From Peptoniphilaceae bacterium AM52-5BH (GTDB lineage: Bacteria > Bacillota > Clostridia > Tissierellales > Peptoniphilaceae), in contig JAQEDR010000014.1 in assembly GCA_027669155.1 (NCBI GenBank), positions 1-61,719 on the forward strand: a stretch of DNA of 61,719 nt, in the 5' to 3' direction. The notes beneath the pieces were generated by a model. The model was not told where the DNA came from, made no database searches, and saw only the letters and a list, made by a program, of their open reading frames with translations. The position numbers and the translations under genes were made by a program. This document shows positions 42,119 through 49,974 of the stretch, one piece after another (position 1 is the stretch's first letter; every line of letters begins with the position of its first letter).

Positions 42119-42994
42119 ATGAAATTTTCAAAAGATAAATTTAAAATTCTACAACTAACAGACACCCATTTTGGATCCTTACCAGAAGCAGAGGATGACT
42201 TTAAGACATATGATCTAATAGATAAGGCCATTAAAAATGAAGATGTAGACTTAATAGTTCATACTGGAGACATAATATGGTCAGAGGGTATAGATGATCC
42301 CTCAGCCATATTTAAAAAGGTAATGAAAAAGCTAGACTCCTATAATATCCCTATAGCTATAACCTTTGGTAACCACGACAGTGAAGATAATATCACAAGA
42401 AGCGAGCTAAGGGAAATATTTGATAGTCTAGTTACAAATAAAGCTGAAAAAACAGACTCATTTATTATAGATGATAAAGAAGCTTATACTATAAAATTAG
42501 AAGATGAAAATGGGATAGTTAGTATTATATATATGATAGATTCATCTGACTATGATCCATTAAATCTAGGTATCTATGCTTATAACTATCCTGAACAAGT
42601 AGATTGGTTTAGAAAAACATCAAATAAGTACAAGAAAAATGAGAATATCAAAAGATCAATAGTTTTCCAACACATACCCCTAGTTGAATACTGGATGGCT
42701 AGTGATTATATAATAGATGGGGTATGTCATGAAACAAATGAAATGATCTCTTCTCCTAAACTAAATACAGGTTTATTTTCTGCTATGGTATTAAATGGGG
42801 AGATATGGGGGATGAGTGTTGGTCATGACCATGAAAATAACTTTGATAGCATCTATCAGGGTATCCACCTAAAATATGGCAATTCTACCGGTTTTCAAGC
42901 CTATGGCGAGCTAGCCAAGGGTGTTAGCATATTTGAGATAGAAAAAGATCCCTTCAAAATAAGCTCTAGAAATATTAGTCATAATGAATATTAA
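42119..42994 (+). CDS. Calcineurin-like metallophosphoesterase
   Basis: A 291-residue phosphoesterase with two-metal centre motifs: LQLTDTHFG (Asp-X-His, about 12-20), VHTGDIIWSEG (about 41-51), ITFGNHDSED (about 80-89), VFQHIPL and GHDHENNFD near 226-238. No signal peptide is present, so it acts in the cytoplasm. It resembles the YkuE/purple-acid-like group (DUF-type phosphoesterases near sugar loci). It starts one base after the permease gene and overlaps the MATE gene by 11 bases. Together with the PHP enzyme it makes two phosphoesterases in one import operon, pointing to a phosphodiester or phosphomonoester substrate. Confidence 0.88.
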   Translation: MKFSKDKFKILQLTDTHFGSLPEAEDDFKTYDLIDKAIKNEDVDLIVHTGDIIWSEGIDDPSAIFKKVMKKLDSYNIPIAITFGNHDSEDNITRSELREIFDSLVTNKAEKTDSFIIDDKEAYTIKLEDENGIVSIIYMIDSSDYDPLNLGIYAYNYPEQVDWFRKTSNKYKKNENIKRSIVFQHIPLVEYWMASDYIIDGVCHETNEMISSPKLNTGLFSAMVLNGEIWGMSVGHDHENNFDSIYQGIHLKYGNSTGFQAYGELAKGVSIFEIEKDPFKISSRNISHNEY

Positions 42995-44321
42995 AAAACT
43001 ATTTACAAAAACTTATAGGGACTTATTTATCCCCCTAATTATAGAGCAGGCCTTTTTAACCTTAATCGCAAATTTTAATGTATTTTTATTTTCATTTTTT
43101 AGTGATGGGACAGTAGCAGCCATTGGAATATCAGATCAAATCCTAAATATAGGAGCCATGGTTGCTAATATAGTCGTCCTAGGCTCAACAATTTTAATAA
43201 TCCAGCATGCTGATAAAAATAACCTTTCCTATGTAAGAAGTGTTATAAAAGAATCCGTAAGCCTAAATTTACTTATAGGCCTTTTAATAATGGCAATTGT
43301 CTTTATATTTGATATGAATTTATTAGATTTAATGCAAACACCAATAGAGCTTAAAAAAATTTCTGCATCTTACCTTAGGATTGTATCCATTAGCATAATT
43401 TTTCTAAGCCTATCATCCCTTGCACTGTCCATTCTAAGGGCATTTTCCTATGTTAAGGTAGCTGTTAGGATATCTGTAACAAATACCATCATCACTATCT
43501 TGGGTAACATAGTAGTAGTTATCATGGGCCTAGGTGGGATCAAGGGAGTAGGTTTTGCTACCCTCATCACTAGATTTTTAGGTATGCTTCTTAGCTTTTT
43601 TATACTTTTTATAAAAATTCCTGGAGTTAAGGGCTTTATAAGGGATAAATTTAACAAAAATATCCTAAAAGATATCCTAGCCCTGGGTCTGCCATCAGCC
43701 ATGGAGGGGATAAGTTATAACATATCTAATACTATAATTACAGCCATAATAGCAAGCATAGGTACAGTTGGACTTACCAGTATGATTTATACAAAGACTA
43801 TAACATCCTTCATATTTTCTATTGGAGTATCAGCAGCCCTAGCAGGCCAAGTTATTATAGGACATATGCTTAGAGAGGGCCAGTTAAAAAAGATAAATGA
43901 TTTTTCCCTAAATAATGCTAACTCTATTAGTTTAATAGCAGGCTTTATCAACCTAATCATAGCCTTAGGAGGAGGGCTTATAGTTAACCTTTTTACCAAG
44001 GATCCCTCAATAACATCCCTTGTAAAAACCCTTCTTTTCCTACAGATATTTCTAGATCCTTCAAGAGTCGCCAATGAAATTTTGGTAAATGAATTAAATG
44101 TTTTAAAAGATGTAAAGTATCCTGTAACAATCGGTATAATATTTACCTACGCATTTGTAATACCCATATCCTTCTTATTTGTCAGAGTATTTCAGTTGGG
44201 TATTATAGGTATATGGACAATTTCAATCTTAGATGAACTTATTAGAAGGATTTTACTATCTAGAAGAATAAAAGGATTAAAGTGGAGAAAGATAAACGAA
44301 AATGAATGGAATAAAGTTTAG
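42984..44321 (+). CDS. MATE-family transporter inside ABC operon
   Basis: A 445-residue membrane protein with twelve helices and two-fold MATE symmetry (for example IIEQAFLTLIANFNVFLFS near residue 20 and LGLPSAMEGISYNISN near 240). MATE proteins usually export drugs or metabolites with sodium or protons. This one differs in sequence from the duplicated MATE pair around the operon. No strong ribosome site precedes it; the 11-base overlap with the phosphoesterase gene suggests coupling. It also overlaps the YesL-like gene by 20 bases. A role in disposing of a product of the imported compound is possible; inference. Confidence 0.87.
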   Translation: MNIKKLFTKTYRDLFIPLIIEQAFLTLIANFNVFLFSFFSDGTVAAIGISDQILNIGAMVANIVVLGSTILIIQHADKNNLSYVRSVIKESVSLNLLIGLLIMAIVFIFDMNLLDLMQTPIELKKISASYLRIVSISIIFLSLSSLALSILRAFSYVKVAVRISVTNTIITILGNIVVVIMGLGGIKGVGFATLITRFLGMLLSFFILFIKIPGVKGFIRDKFNKNILKDILALGLPSAMEGISYNISNTIITAIIASIGTVGLTSMIYTKTITSFIFSIGVSAALAGQVIIGHMLREGQLKKINDFSLNNANSISLIAGFINLIIALGGGLIVNLFTKDPSITSLVKTLLFLQIFLDPSRVANEILVNELNVLKDVKYPVTIGIIFTYAFVIPISFLFVRVFQLGIIGIWTISILDELIRRILLSRRIKGLKWRKINENEWNKV

Positions 44322-44949
44322 AAAAATAGCCTATCACATATTTACAAAAGTATATCACTATCTTGTTATATCAGCCCTATTTGGCTTAAGTATTTTAGCC
44401 GGTCTAGGATTTTTTACTCTAATACCAGCTCTAGTAACATCCTTTTATATAATAAAAAGGTTAAGAAGAGAAAAATATAAGCAAAAAGTCAAAATCTTTA
44501 GCCTATATAAGAAAAATATCATAATAAATTTAAAAAAATATTGGCTAGCGTCCTTAACTTCTACCCTTTTAGTATTTTTTGTAAGTTTTGACATCCTATA
44601 TTTTAACCTAGGAATATCTGCTATATTTACCTATCTTTTTTATGTATTTATAATCCTAGATTTTTTTATCCTAACGGCTATAAGCCTTGGATCATACCTT
44701 CTAGCCTGTGGGTACAAGCTAGGTATTAGGGACCTAGTCAAAAATATAGTATCGATAATAATAGTAAATTTTATAGATATCCTATTTTTAAGTGTGGCAA
44801 GCGTGGCCTTGGCCTTAATACTAGAAAATATCTCGGCCATTTTAATAATAATCCTAGTGCCTAGCATATATATTGACTTTGCTAGTTTTATCTATCAAAA
44901 GATTCTAGATAAAAAATCAATAACCTACTATCTTTTCAATTTAAAGTAA
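44302..44949 (+). CDS. YesL/DUF624-like membrane protein
   Basis: A 215-residue membrane protein with about five helices (LVISALFGLSILAGLGFFTL, LASLTSTLLVFFVSFDILY, AIFTYLFYVFIILDFFIL and others). Length, topology and operon position match the DUF624/YesL family, which commonly accompanies LplABC-type importers; no function is known for it. The start overlaps the MATE gene by 20 bases; GAGAAAG upstream may serve as ribosome site. It is the last gene of the operon, followed by the right copy of the duplication. No clear terminator is visible after it. Confidence 0.78.
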   Translation: MNGIKFRKIAYHIFTKVYHYLVISALFGLSILAGLGFFTLIPALVTSFYIIKRLRREKYKQKVKIFSLYKKNIIINLKKYWLASLTSTLLVFFVSFDILYFNLGISAIFTYLFYVFIILDFFILTAISLGSYLLACGYKLGIRDLVKNIVSIIIVNFIDILFLSVASVALALILENISAILIIILVPSIYIDFASFIYQKILDKKSITYYLFNLK

Positions 44950-45052
44950 GACTTTTAAAGAAGTTTTGCTTTAATTTTACAACTTATCTTTCATAAATAT
45001 ATTTTTTGAATTCCTAGATATACTTATCTAAAAATTATATAAAAACTTTGAC

Positions 45053-45094
45053 TTTGGCCAAAATAATTGTTCAATAATAAAATGCTAATATAAT
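45053..45094 (+). promoter_or_regulatory. MATE promoter with TTTGGCCAAA palindrome
   Basis: TTGTTC (45067-45072), a 16-base spacer and TATAAT (45089-45094). TTTGGCCAAA (45053-45062) lies just upstream of the -35 box. Both elements and their spacing are conserved in the pseudogene copy (33746-33787), suggesting a real operator. Confidence 0.6.
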
Positions 45095-45128
45095 CTATAT
45101 AGAAATTTATTTGAAAGAGAGGCGAATT

Positions 45129-46496
45129 ATGAATCAGAAATTAGATCTTACAAGAGGACCTATCTGGCAAACCTTAGTTAAACTTTCGATTCCTCTAGCC
45201 CTAACTGCCTTTATACAAATTGCTTATGGCTTTGTAGACATGATTTGGATATCAAGGCTTGGGACCGATGCAGTTGCAGGTGTGGGGATTGCTGGATTTG
45301 TCTTTTGGATAGCCAACTCCCTTGCCCTTATACCAAAGGTTGGTACAGGAGTTTTCGCATCCCAATCCTACGGCCAGGGTAGTGAGAAGGAGACTGTTAG
45401 GGTAATAAATAATGGAATAATCCAAGCGGTGATTTTAGGTTTTTCTTTTACTATTTTTGTCTTAATTATTAGAAATATATTTATAGAAGCTTACCATTTG
45501 GGAGATGCTGCGGAGCTTGCTGCAAAAAGATATCTTTTTATAATAGCTTGCGGGCTTATCTTATTTTTTATAAATCCTATGTTTTCCCAAGCCTTCACGG
45601 CCCTAGGAGATTCTATAAGCCCCTTTAAGATAAATGCAGTAGGCCTTCTTGCAAATATGATACTAGATCCAGTTTTGATCTTTGGCTTTGGACCCTTCCC
45701 AGCCTTGGGCATAAGGGGAGCTGCTATAGCGACTATCTTCAGTCAGTTTTTGGTTAGCCTATGCTTTTTATTTGTTATCATAAGGCAGGACGATATAATA
45801 AAAAAGGCCATATCTAGGATTGATTATAGAATGAATTGGCAGAAGGAAATATTTAAGCTAGGTCTTCCGGCAGGAGTTTTGAGTGGTTTTCATGCTTCGA
45901 TTTCTATGATATTAAATAGATTTATGGCAAGCTTTGGCCCAGTTCCCGTTGCAGTAGCTTCAATCGGAGCTCAACTTGAGTCGATTTCATGGAATACGAC
46001 AGAGGGAATCCAAGTAGGAATCCAGGCTCTTGTCGGACAAAATTACGGAGCTAAGAAAATCGATAGGGTAGTAGATATTATAAAGGTAAGCTTTAAGCTT
46101 GTGGCAAGCATTGGCCTTATAGCAAGCCTTGTCCTATTTTTCTTTAGATACAATCTCTTTAGTCTCTTTACTCCAGGAGATAGTGAAGCCATAAGCTTAG
46201 GTGCTGATTATCTCTTGATCCTTTCCCTAAGCCAACTTATGATGGCAATAGAGATTGGCCTTGCTGGAGCCTTCAATGGTCTTTCTGATACCAAGACGCC
46301 AGCTCTAATAGGTCTTGTGATGAATACATCGAGAATCCCAATTTCCTTAATCCTCATGCCATTTTTGGGTGTTCATGGAGTATGGATTGCCATGAGCTTA
46401 AGCTCAAACTTCAAGGGGGTTCTTGCTATAATTTTCCTAGCTAGGAAGGTTAAGAAATTAAAAAATGAAAACTACAAAGAGCCAGTACTTAATTAA
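45129..46496 (+). CDS. MATE-family efflux transporter, intact copy
   Basis: A 455-residue membrane transporter with twelve helices and the NorM/DinF-like MATE pattern: LTRGPIWQTLVKLSIPLALTAF (first helix region), AVAGVGIAGFVFW near 45, and the second-half repeat KLGLPAGVLSGFHASIS. It exports cationic drugs or metabolites with sodium or protons. The start at 45129 follows GAGAGG six bases upstream; the frame opens 18 bases earlier at a TTG inside that region. A decayed copy is at 33823-34807. The final codons overlap a terminator stem. It converges with the HAD phosphatase gene. Confidence 0.92.
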   Translation: MNQKLDLTRGPIWQTLVKLSIPLALTAFIQIAYGFVDMIWISRLGTDAVAGVGIAGFVFWIANSLALIPKVGTGVFASQSYGQGSEKETVRVINNGIIQAVILGFSFTIFVLIIRNIFIEAYHLGDAAELAAKRYLFIIACGLILFFINPMFSQAFTALGDSISPFKINAVGLLANMILDPVLIFGFGPFPALGIRGAAIATIFSQFLVSLCFLFVIIRQDDIIKKAISRIDYRMNWQKEIFKLGLPAGVLSGFHASISMILNRFMASFGPVPVAVASIGAQLESISWNTTEGIQVGIQALVGQNYGAKKIDRVVDIIKVSFKLVASIGLIASLVLFFFRYNLFSLFTPGDSEAISLGADYLLILSLSQLMMAIEIGLAGAFNGLSDTKTPALIGLVMNTSRIPISLILMPFLGVHGVWIAMSLSSNFKGVLAIIFLARKVKKLKNENYKEPVLN

Positions 46497-46510
46497 GCTG
46501 GCTCTTTTAG
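46476..46510 (+). terminator. Terminator overlapping the MATE stop codon
   Basis: AAAGAGCCAG (46476-46485) pairs perfectly with CTGGCTCTTT (46498-46507). The left arm encodes the last residues of the MATE protein. Confidence 0.82.
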
Positions 46511-46518
46511 AATATTTA

Positions 46519-47175
46519 TTATAAGTTTTCAATATCGAAATTAGAAATCTCATCTACAAAGTAATCTGCTTCTTTTTTGATATAGTCCCACTCCTTTTCA
46601 TTCCAAGGAAAGTCCTTTATGCCGATTGTCTTAATTCCTTCTCTCTTCGCAGCCTTTATGGCGTAGAGAGCGTCATCGAATAGGATTAGATTATCTGGAA
46701 ACTTACCGTGTTTTTTGATTGAATATTCCCAGAAGTCTTTTTCTGACTTATTGTAACCTATCGTATCTGGTGTAGCTACAAAGTCGAAGAGGTCGAATAT
46801 TTCAATTCTTTTTAAGGCTTTTTCTAGATATTTATAGTCAGTGGAGGATGCTACAGAAAGTATGTAGCCCTTTTTCTTTAAGTCTTTTAGAAAATCTACA
46901 GCTCCATTTTTAGGCAAGAGATCATTTGCGTAGGCATTTTCTATGGTTTGCTCAAAATATTCGATGACTTTATCCTTTGTCATATCCATTGCTATATTTT
47001 CCGCTAGAAATTCACACATATCATAGAAGGGAAGGGCCTCAATCTCTCCCTTTTTTTCTTTAGGGATTTTATTTAAGTCATAGCCGTATTTCTTAAAGAT
47101 ATCTTCGAGGGGCTTTATCCAAATATGCATGGAATCTAGAATCGTTCCGTCAATATCAAATATTAGTCCGTACAT
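46519..47175 (-). CDS. HAD phosphatase (beta-phosphoglucomutase-like), right paralogue
   Basis: A 218-residue subfamily IA HAD phosphatase: motif I LIFDIDGTILDSM, a helical cap, motif II VASSTDYKYLEKALKR, lysine region NKSEKDFWEYS and LILFDDALYAIKAAKREG. It is the paralogue of the protein at 34872-35558 and keeps the same convergent arrangement with a MATE gene. The start follows AAAGGATACAA. It lies 14 bases downstream of the sunset-domain gene on the same strand, so those two may be co-transcribed. A sugar-phosphate substrate is likely but unproved. Confidence 0.87.
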   Translation of the reverse strand: MYGLIFDIDGTILDSMHIWIKPLEDIFKKYGYDLNKIPKEKKGEIEALPFYDMCEFLAENIAMDMTKDKVIEYFEQTIENAYANDLLPKNGAVDFLKDLKKKGYILSVASSTDYKYLEKALKRIEIFDLFDFVATPDTIGYNKSEKDFWEYSIKKHGKFPDNLILFDDALYAIKAAKREGIKTIGIKDFPWNEKEWDYIKKEADYFVDEISNFDIENL

Positions 47176-47189
47176 TTGTATCCTTTCGT

Positions 47190-47732
47190 CTACCTTTGTG
47201 CATGTCTGTAGCCTTTGCTGATGGCTTCATCTTCTGAGTAAAACCAGGTTACATTTTCTACAGAAATCTTGTTATAGTCCCTCTGACCCGGGGTGTGATA
47301 TTTTCCTGTAAGTCTATTGCCCTTGATTGGACCTTCTGTAGAATCTGCTGTATAGTTTTTCTTTCTGCTGGTGTAAGGTCTAGTTTTTTGGTTTTCAATT
47401 GGCCTATCTCCAGCTGGATATGGGAAATTGTCCCTTGATCCTTGACTAGAATCAGAAGAGTCACTAGATCCAGAAGGACTTTCGTCCTTTTCTTCTCCAG
47501 AAATTTCATCTTCGATAGAAGCTGTAGCTTTTCCTAAATCTTCGTCAATATCATCCTTTTTTCCTGGATCAGGAGTAGAATCGTCCTCTATAAGTCCAAG
47601 GGCTTCGTCTAGGTCGTAGTCCTCGTAGTAGACAATAGGAAGCTCTTCTGACTTATTATCTGCTAGACTGGTTGTCACAAAGCCCAAGGCTCCAAGACAC
47701 AAGAAGAGAGCGAGTATGTTTTTCTTTTTCAT
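47190..47732 (-). CDS. Secreted protein with C-terminal sunset domain
   Basis: A 180-residue exported protein. The signal peptide runs to about residue 25 (ALGFVTTSLADN, cleavage after SLA). ELPIVYYEDYDLDE (about 30-43) matches the LPIVYYDKSDIDE segment in the wall-binding protease at 20818. A Ser/Asp/Glu-rich linker follows. The last 45 residues (IKGNRLTGKYHTPGQRDY, ENVTWFYSEDEAISKGYRHA) match the short sunset domain found at the end of secreted nucleases and wall proteins in Firmicutes. There is no enzymatic domain, so this may be a binding or assembly factor. Start follows AGGAGGATAATT. Confidence 0.82.
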   Translation of the reverse strand: MKKKNILALFLCLGALGFVTTSLADNKSEELPIVYYEDYDLDEALGLIEDDSTPDPGKKDDIDEDLGKATASIEDEISGEEKDESPSGSSDSSDSSQGSRDNFPYPAGDRPIENQKTRPYTSRKKNYTADSTEGPIKGNRLTGKYHTPGQRDYNKISVENVTWFYSEDEAISKGYRHAQR

Positions 47733-47778
47733 AATTATCCTCCTTCAAATATATATCCATTATACCATACGAAAGGCT

Positions 47779-47807
47779 TTGCCTCTGACTTAGATTTATA
47801 ATATAAT
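47779..47807 (+). promoter_or_regulatory. Promoter of chromate transporter pair
   Basis: TTGCCT (47779-47784), a 17-base spacer and TATAAT (47802-47807). AAGGAG follows before the ATG. Confidence 0.6.
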
Positions 47808-47825
47808 TAGCTGTAAGGAGATATT

Positions 47826-48365
47826 ATGAACACTTTATTAGAACTATATTTAATATTTTTTAAGATGGGTCTTTTCACCTTCGGCGGAGGTTATGCCATG
47901 CTTCCTCTTTTGGAAAGAGAAGTGGTTGATAAAAAGGGTTGGGCAAGCCATGAGGAAATCTTAGACTATTATGCAATCGGCCAATCGACTCCAGGAATTA
48001 TTGCCATTAACACCTCGACCTTTTGTGGTTACAAGGTAGGTGGAAACATTGGAGGGATTGTAGCAAGCCTAGGCTTTATTAGTCCATCTATAATTATTAT
48101 TTCTATTATAGCTAAGTTTTTACAAAGCTTCAGTCATCTAGCCATAATCCAGCATGCCTTTGCCGGCATAAGGGTTGCAGTTTGTGCCTTGGTTTTCTAT
48201 TCTGTACTTAAGATGATAAAGAAAGATGCCAATACAGGACTTAAATTTATGGTATTTGTTTTGACCTTTGTGGCCATAGGATTTTTATCTATTTCGCCAA
48301 TTGTAGTTGTGGTAACGGTTGGAGTTTTTGGAATACTTTTAGGAAGGGGAAAGAAAAATGCTTAG
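47826..48365 (+). CDS. Chromate transporter ChrA-type, first half
   Basis: A 179-residue membrane protein forming one CHR domain: LYLIFFKMGLFTFGGGYAMLPLL (the GGG motif near residue 20), YAIGQSTPGIIAINTSTFCGY (about 52-72) and four to six helices. In many Firmicutes the two CHR domains are separate genes that work together; the second half overlaps this gene by eight bases. Despite the name, many such pairs transport other anions or have unknown substrates. Start follows AAGGAG. No terminator separates the pair. Confidence 0.9.
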   Translation: MNTLLELYLIFFKMGLFTFGGGYAMLPLLEREVVDKKGWASHEEILDYYAIGQSTPGIIAINTSTFCGYKVGGNIGGIVASLGFISPSIIIISIIAKFLQSFSHLAIIQHAFAGIRVAVCALVFYSVLKMIKKDANTGLKFMVFVLTFVAIGFLSISPIVVVVTVGVFGILLGRGKKNA

Positions 48366-48918
48366 GTTGATGTGGGAGTTTTTTAAAATTGGACTTTTTG
48401 CAGTAGGTGGAGGAATGGCTACCATTCCCTTTCTTTATGAAATAGGGGAGAAGTTTGGCTATTTCTCAAATGAAGAGCTTTTAGATATGATAGCTGTATC
48501 TGAATCGACTCCTGGAGCGATTGGGATAAATATGTCTACTTATGCAGGAATTAACGCCCAGGGATATGTGGGAGGAGTCCTTGCCACGATTTCTCTAATT
48601 ACGGGACCTGTAATAATAATCCTACTTATAGCTAGAGCCATGGATAAGTTTAAAAACTCTAAAGTCGTAAAGGATGCCTTCGTAACCCTTCGTCCTGCTA
48701 CAGCTGGCCTTATCCTTGGGGCTATGAGCTCGGTTTTGTTTGTAACTTTGTTTAACCTAGAAGCCTTTAGGCGAAGTGGGAATATAATAAATATAGTAAG
48801 ACCAATTCCTCTAGTATTATTTGCAATATTTTTAGGCCTATTATTAAAATTAAAAAAAATAAATCCTATTCTCGTAATCATAATAGGAGCTTTTCTAGGA
48901 ATTATCCTAAAACTCTAA
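48358..48918 (+). CDS. Chromate transporter ChrA-type, second half
   Basis: A 186-residue partner of the preceding CHR-domain protein: LMWEFFKIGLFAVGGGMATIPFL with the GGG motif, IAVSESTPGAIGINMSTYAG (about 46-65) and a C-terminal hydrophobic half. It overlaps the first gene by eight bases, so the two are coupled and likely assemble as a heterodimer with opposite membrane orientations. Chromate or another oxyanion is the presumed substrate. The ketopantoate reductase gene begins 43 bases later with no terminator, so read-through is possible. Confidence 0.9.
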   Translation: MLRLMWEFFKIGLFAVGGGMATIPFLYEIGEKFGYFSNEELLDMIAVSESTPGAIGINMSTYAGINAQGYVGGVLATISLITGPVIIILLIARAMDKFKNSKVVKDAFVTLRPATAGLILGAMSSVLFVTLFNLEAFRRSGNIINIVRPIPLVLFAIFLGLLLKLKKINPILVIIIGAFLGIILKL

Positions 48919-48961
48919 TCTCAACTGGGTATAAGTAGAAGGTAAGAGAAAGGAAGATAAA

Positions 48962-49885
48962 ATGTTAGTTTATATAGCAGGAAGTGGAGCTATGGGCTCA
49001 ACCATAGGCTATCACATAGAAAAAAATACGGACAGCCAAGTTATCTTACTAGATTACTGGCAAGACCATATAGATAATATCAATGAAAATGGACTCAAAG
49101 TTTCTGGCAAAGTCGAAGATAAGATTAAAATTAAGGCTATGAGGCCAGAAGAGGCTAAAGAAAAAGCCGACCTAATTGTAGTAATGACCAAGTCGATGGC
49201 CCTAGAATCTATGATGGAAGCTATTAAGGGAATTATTGGAGATAATACTCAAATTCTTTGTCTCCTAAACGGTATGGGCCATGAGAAAATCTTAGAAAAA
49301 TTCGTTGATAAGAGCCAAATCAATATGGGAGTTACTATATGGGCTGCAGGACTTACAGGTCCTGGGGAAATAGAAATTACAGGCAAAGGCACAATAGATG
49401 TTCAAAATATAGGAGACGATGAGGAAAATGGTAGAAAGATTGCTGATCTCTTAGATAAGGCAGGCCTTGGAGCAAAATACGATACAGACGTAATGTTTGC
49501 GATCTGGAGAAAGGTTATGGTAAATGGAACTATGAATTCTATGACCACGCTTATGGAATGCACTATAGGAGAATTCTTCGATTCAGACTCCTCCAAGGAG
49601 ATTATAAGTGAATTAGTAAAAGAATTCACAGAAGTAGGCCGTGCTGAAGGTATCAATCTAGATAGTAGAAAGATTCTAGAATACATTTACAAAACAGCCG
49701 AAGAAGCCAAAGACCACCACCCTTCAATGTATCAAGACCTCATAGAAAGAAACAGAAAAACAGAAATCGACTTTATTAATGGGTCAGTAGTAGAAAAGGG
49801 TAAGGCTCATAACATAGCTACTCCATATAACAAGATAGTGACTCAGCTAATCCATGCCAAGGAAGATATTAGAGGAGCAAAATAA
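48962..49885 (+). CDS. panE: 2-dehydropantoate 2-reductase
   Basis: This cytoplasmic NADPH enzyme reduces ketopantoate to pantoate, a precursor of coenzyme A. The 307-residue protein has the Rossmann motif VYIAGSGAMGSTIGYH (residues 3-18), VVMTKSMALESMM with the conserved lysine region, LLNGMGHEK (about 101-109) and the second-domain IWRKVMVNGTMNSMT with the catalytic lysine and Asn (about 181-195). The start follows GGAAGATAAA. It is distant from the panD-panC genes at the other end of the window. Some family members act on other 2-keto acids, so the panE symbol is likely rather than certain. A terminator follows. Confidence 0.85.
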   Translation: MLVYIAGSGAMGSTIGYHIEKNTDSQVILLDYWQDHIDNINENGLKVSGKVEDKIKIKAMRPEEAKEKADLIVVMTKSMALESMMEAIKGIIGDNTQILCLLNGMGHEKILEKFVDKSQINMGVTIWAAGLTGPGEIEITGKGTIDVQNIGDDEENGRKIADLLDKAGLGAKYDTDVMFAIWRKVMVNGTMNSMTTLMECTIGEFFDSDSSKEIISELVKEFTEVGRAEGINLDSRKILEYIYKTAEEAKDHHPSMYQDLIERNRKTEIDFINGSVVEKGKAHNIATPYNKIVTQLIHAKEDIRGAK

Positions 49886-49891
49886 ATATTC

Positions 49892-49916
49892 AGAAGTCCG
49901 AAAGGGCTTCTTTTTT
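49892..49916 (+). terminator. Terminator after panE
   Basis: AGAAG.CC pairs with GG.CTTCT over a GAAA loop, followed by TTTTTT. Confidence 0.82.
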
Positions 49917-49974
49917 ATTATGAAACATTATCGGTATAGTAGTAGATGAACTATTCCTAGGATAAGGAGAGAAA

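Larger units (their letters stand above)
44993..47175. repeat. Right copy of the MATE-HAD duplication
   Basis: This is the direct-repeat partner of 33686-35558, with intact MATE and HAD genes. The shared part starts at an ATAAATATA..TTTGAATTCCTAG block and includes the promoter (TTGTTC 45067-45072, TATAAT 45089-45094) and the TTTGGCCAAA palindrome (45053-45062). Divergence between copies rules out a recent or assembly-made duplication. Confidence 0.8.

Noticed and set aside
47826..48918. Frameshifted chromate transporter
   Set aside because: Two short CHR-domain genes are a normal arrangement in Firmicutes; both have their own start signals and full motifs.
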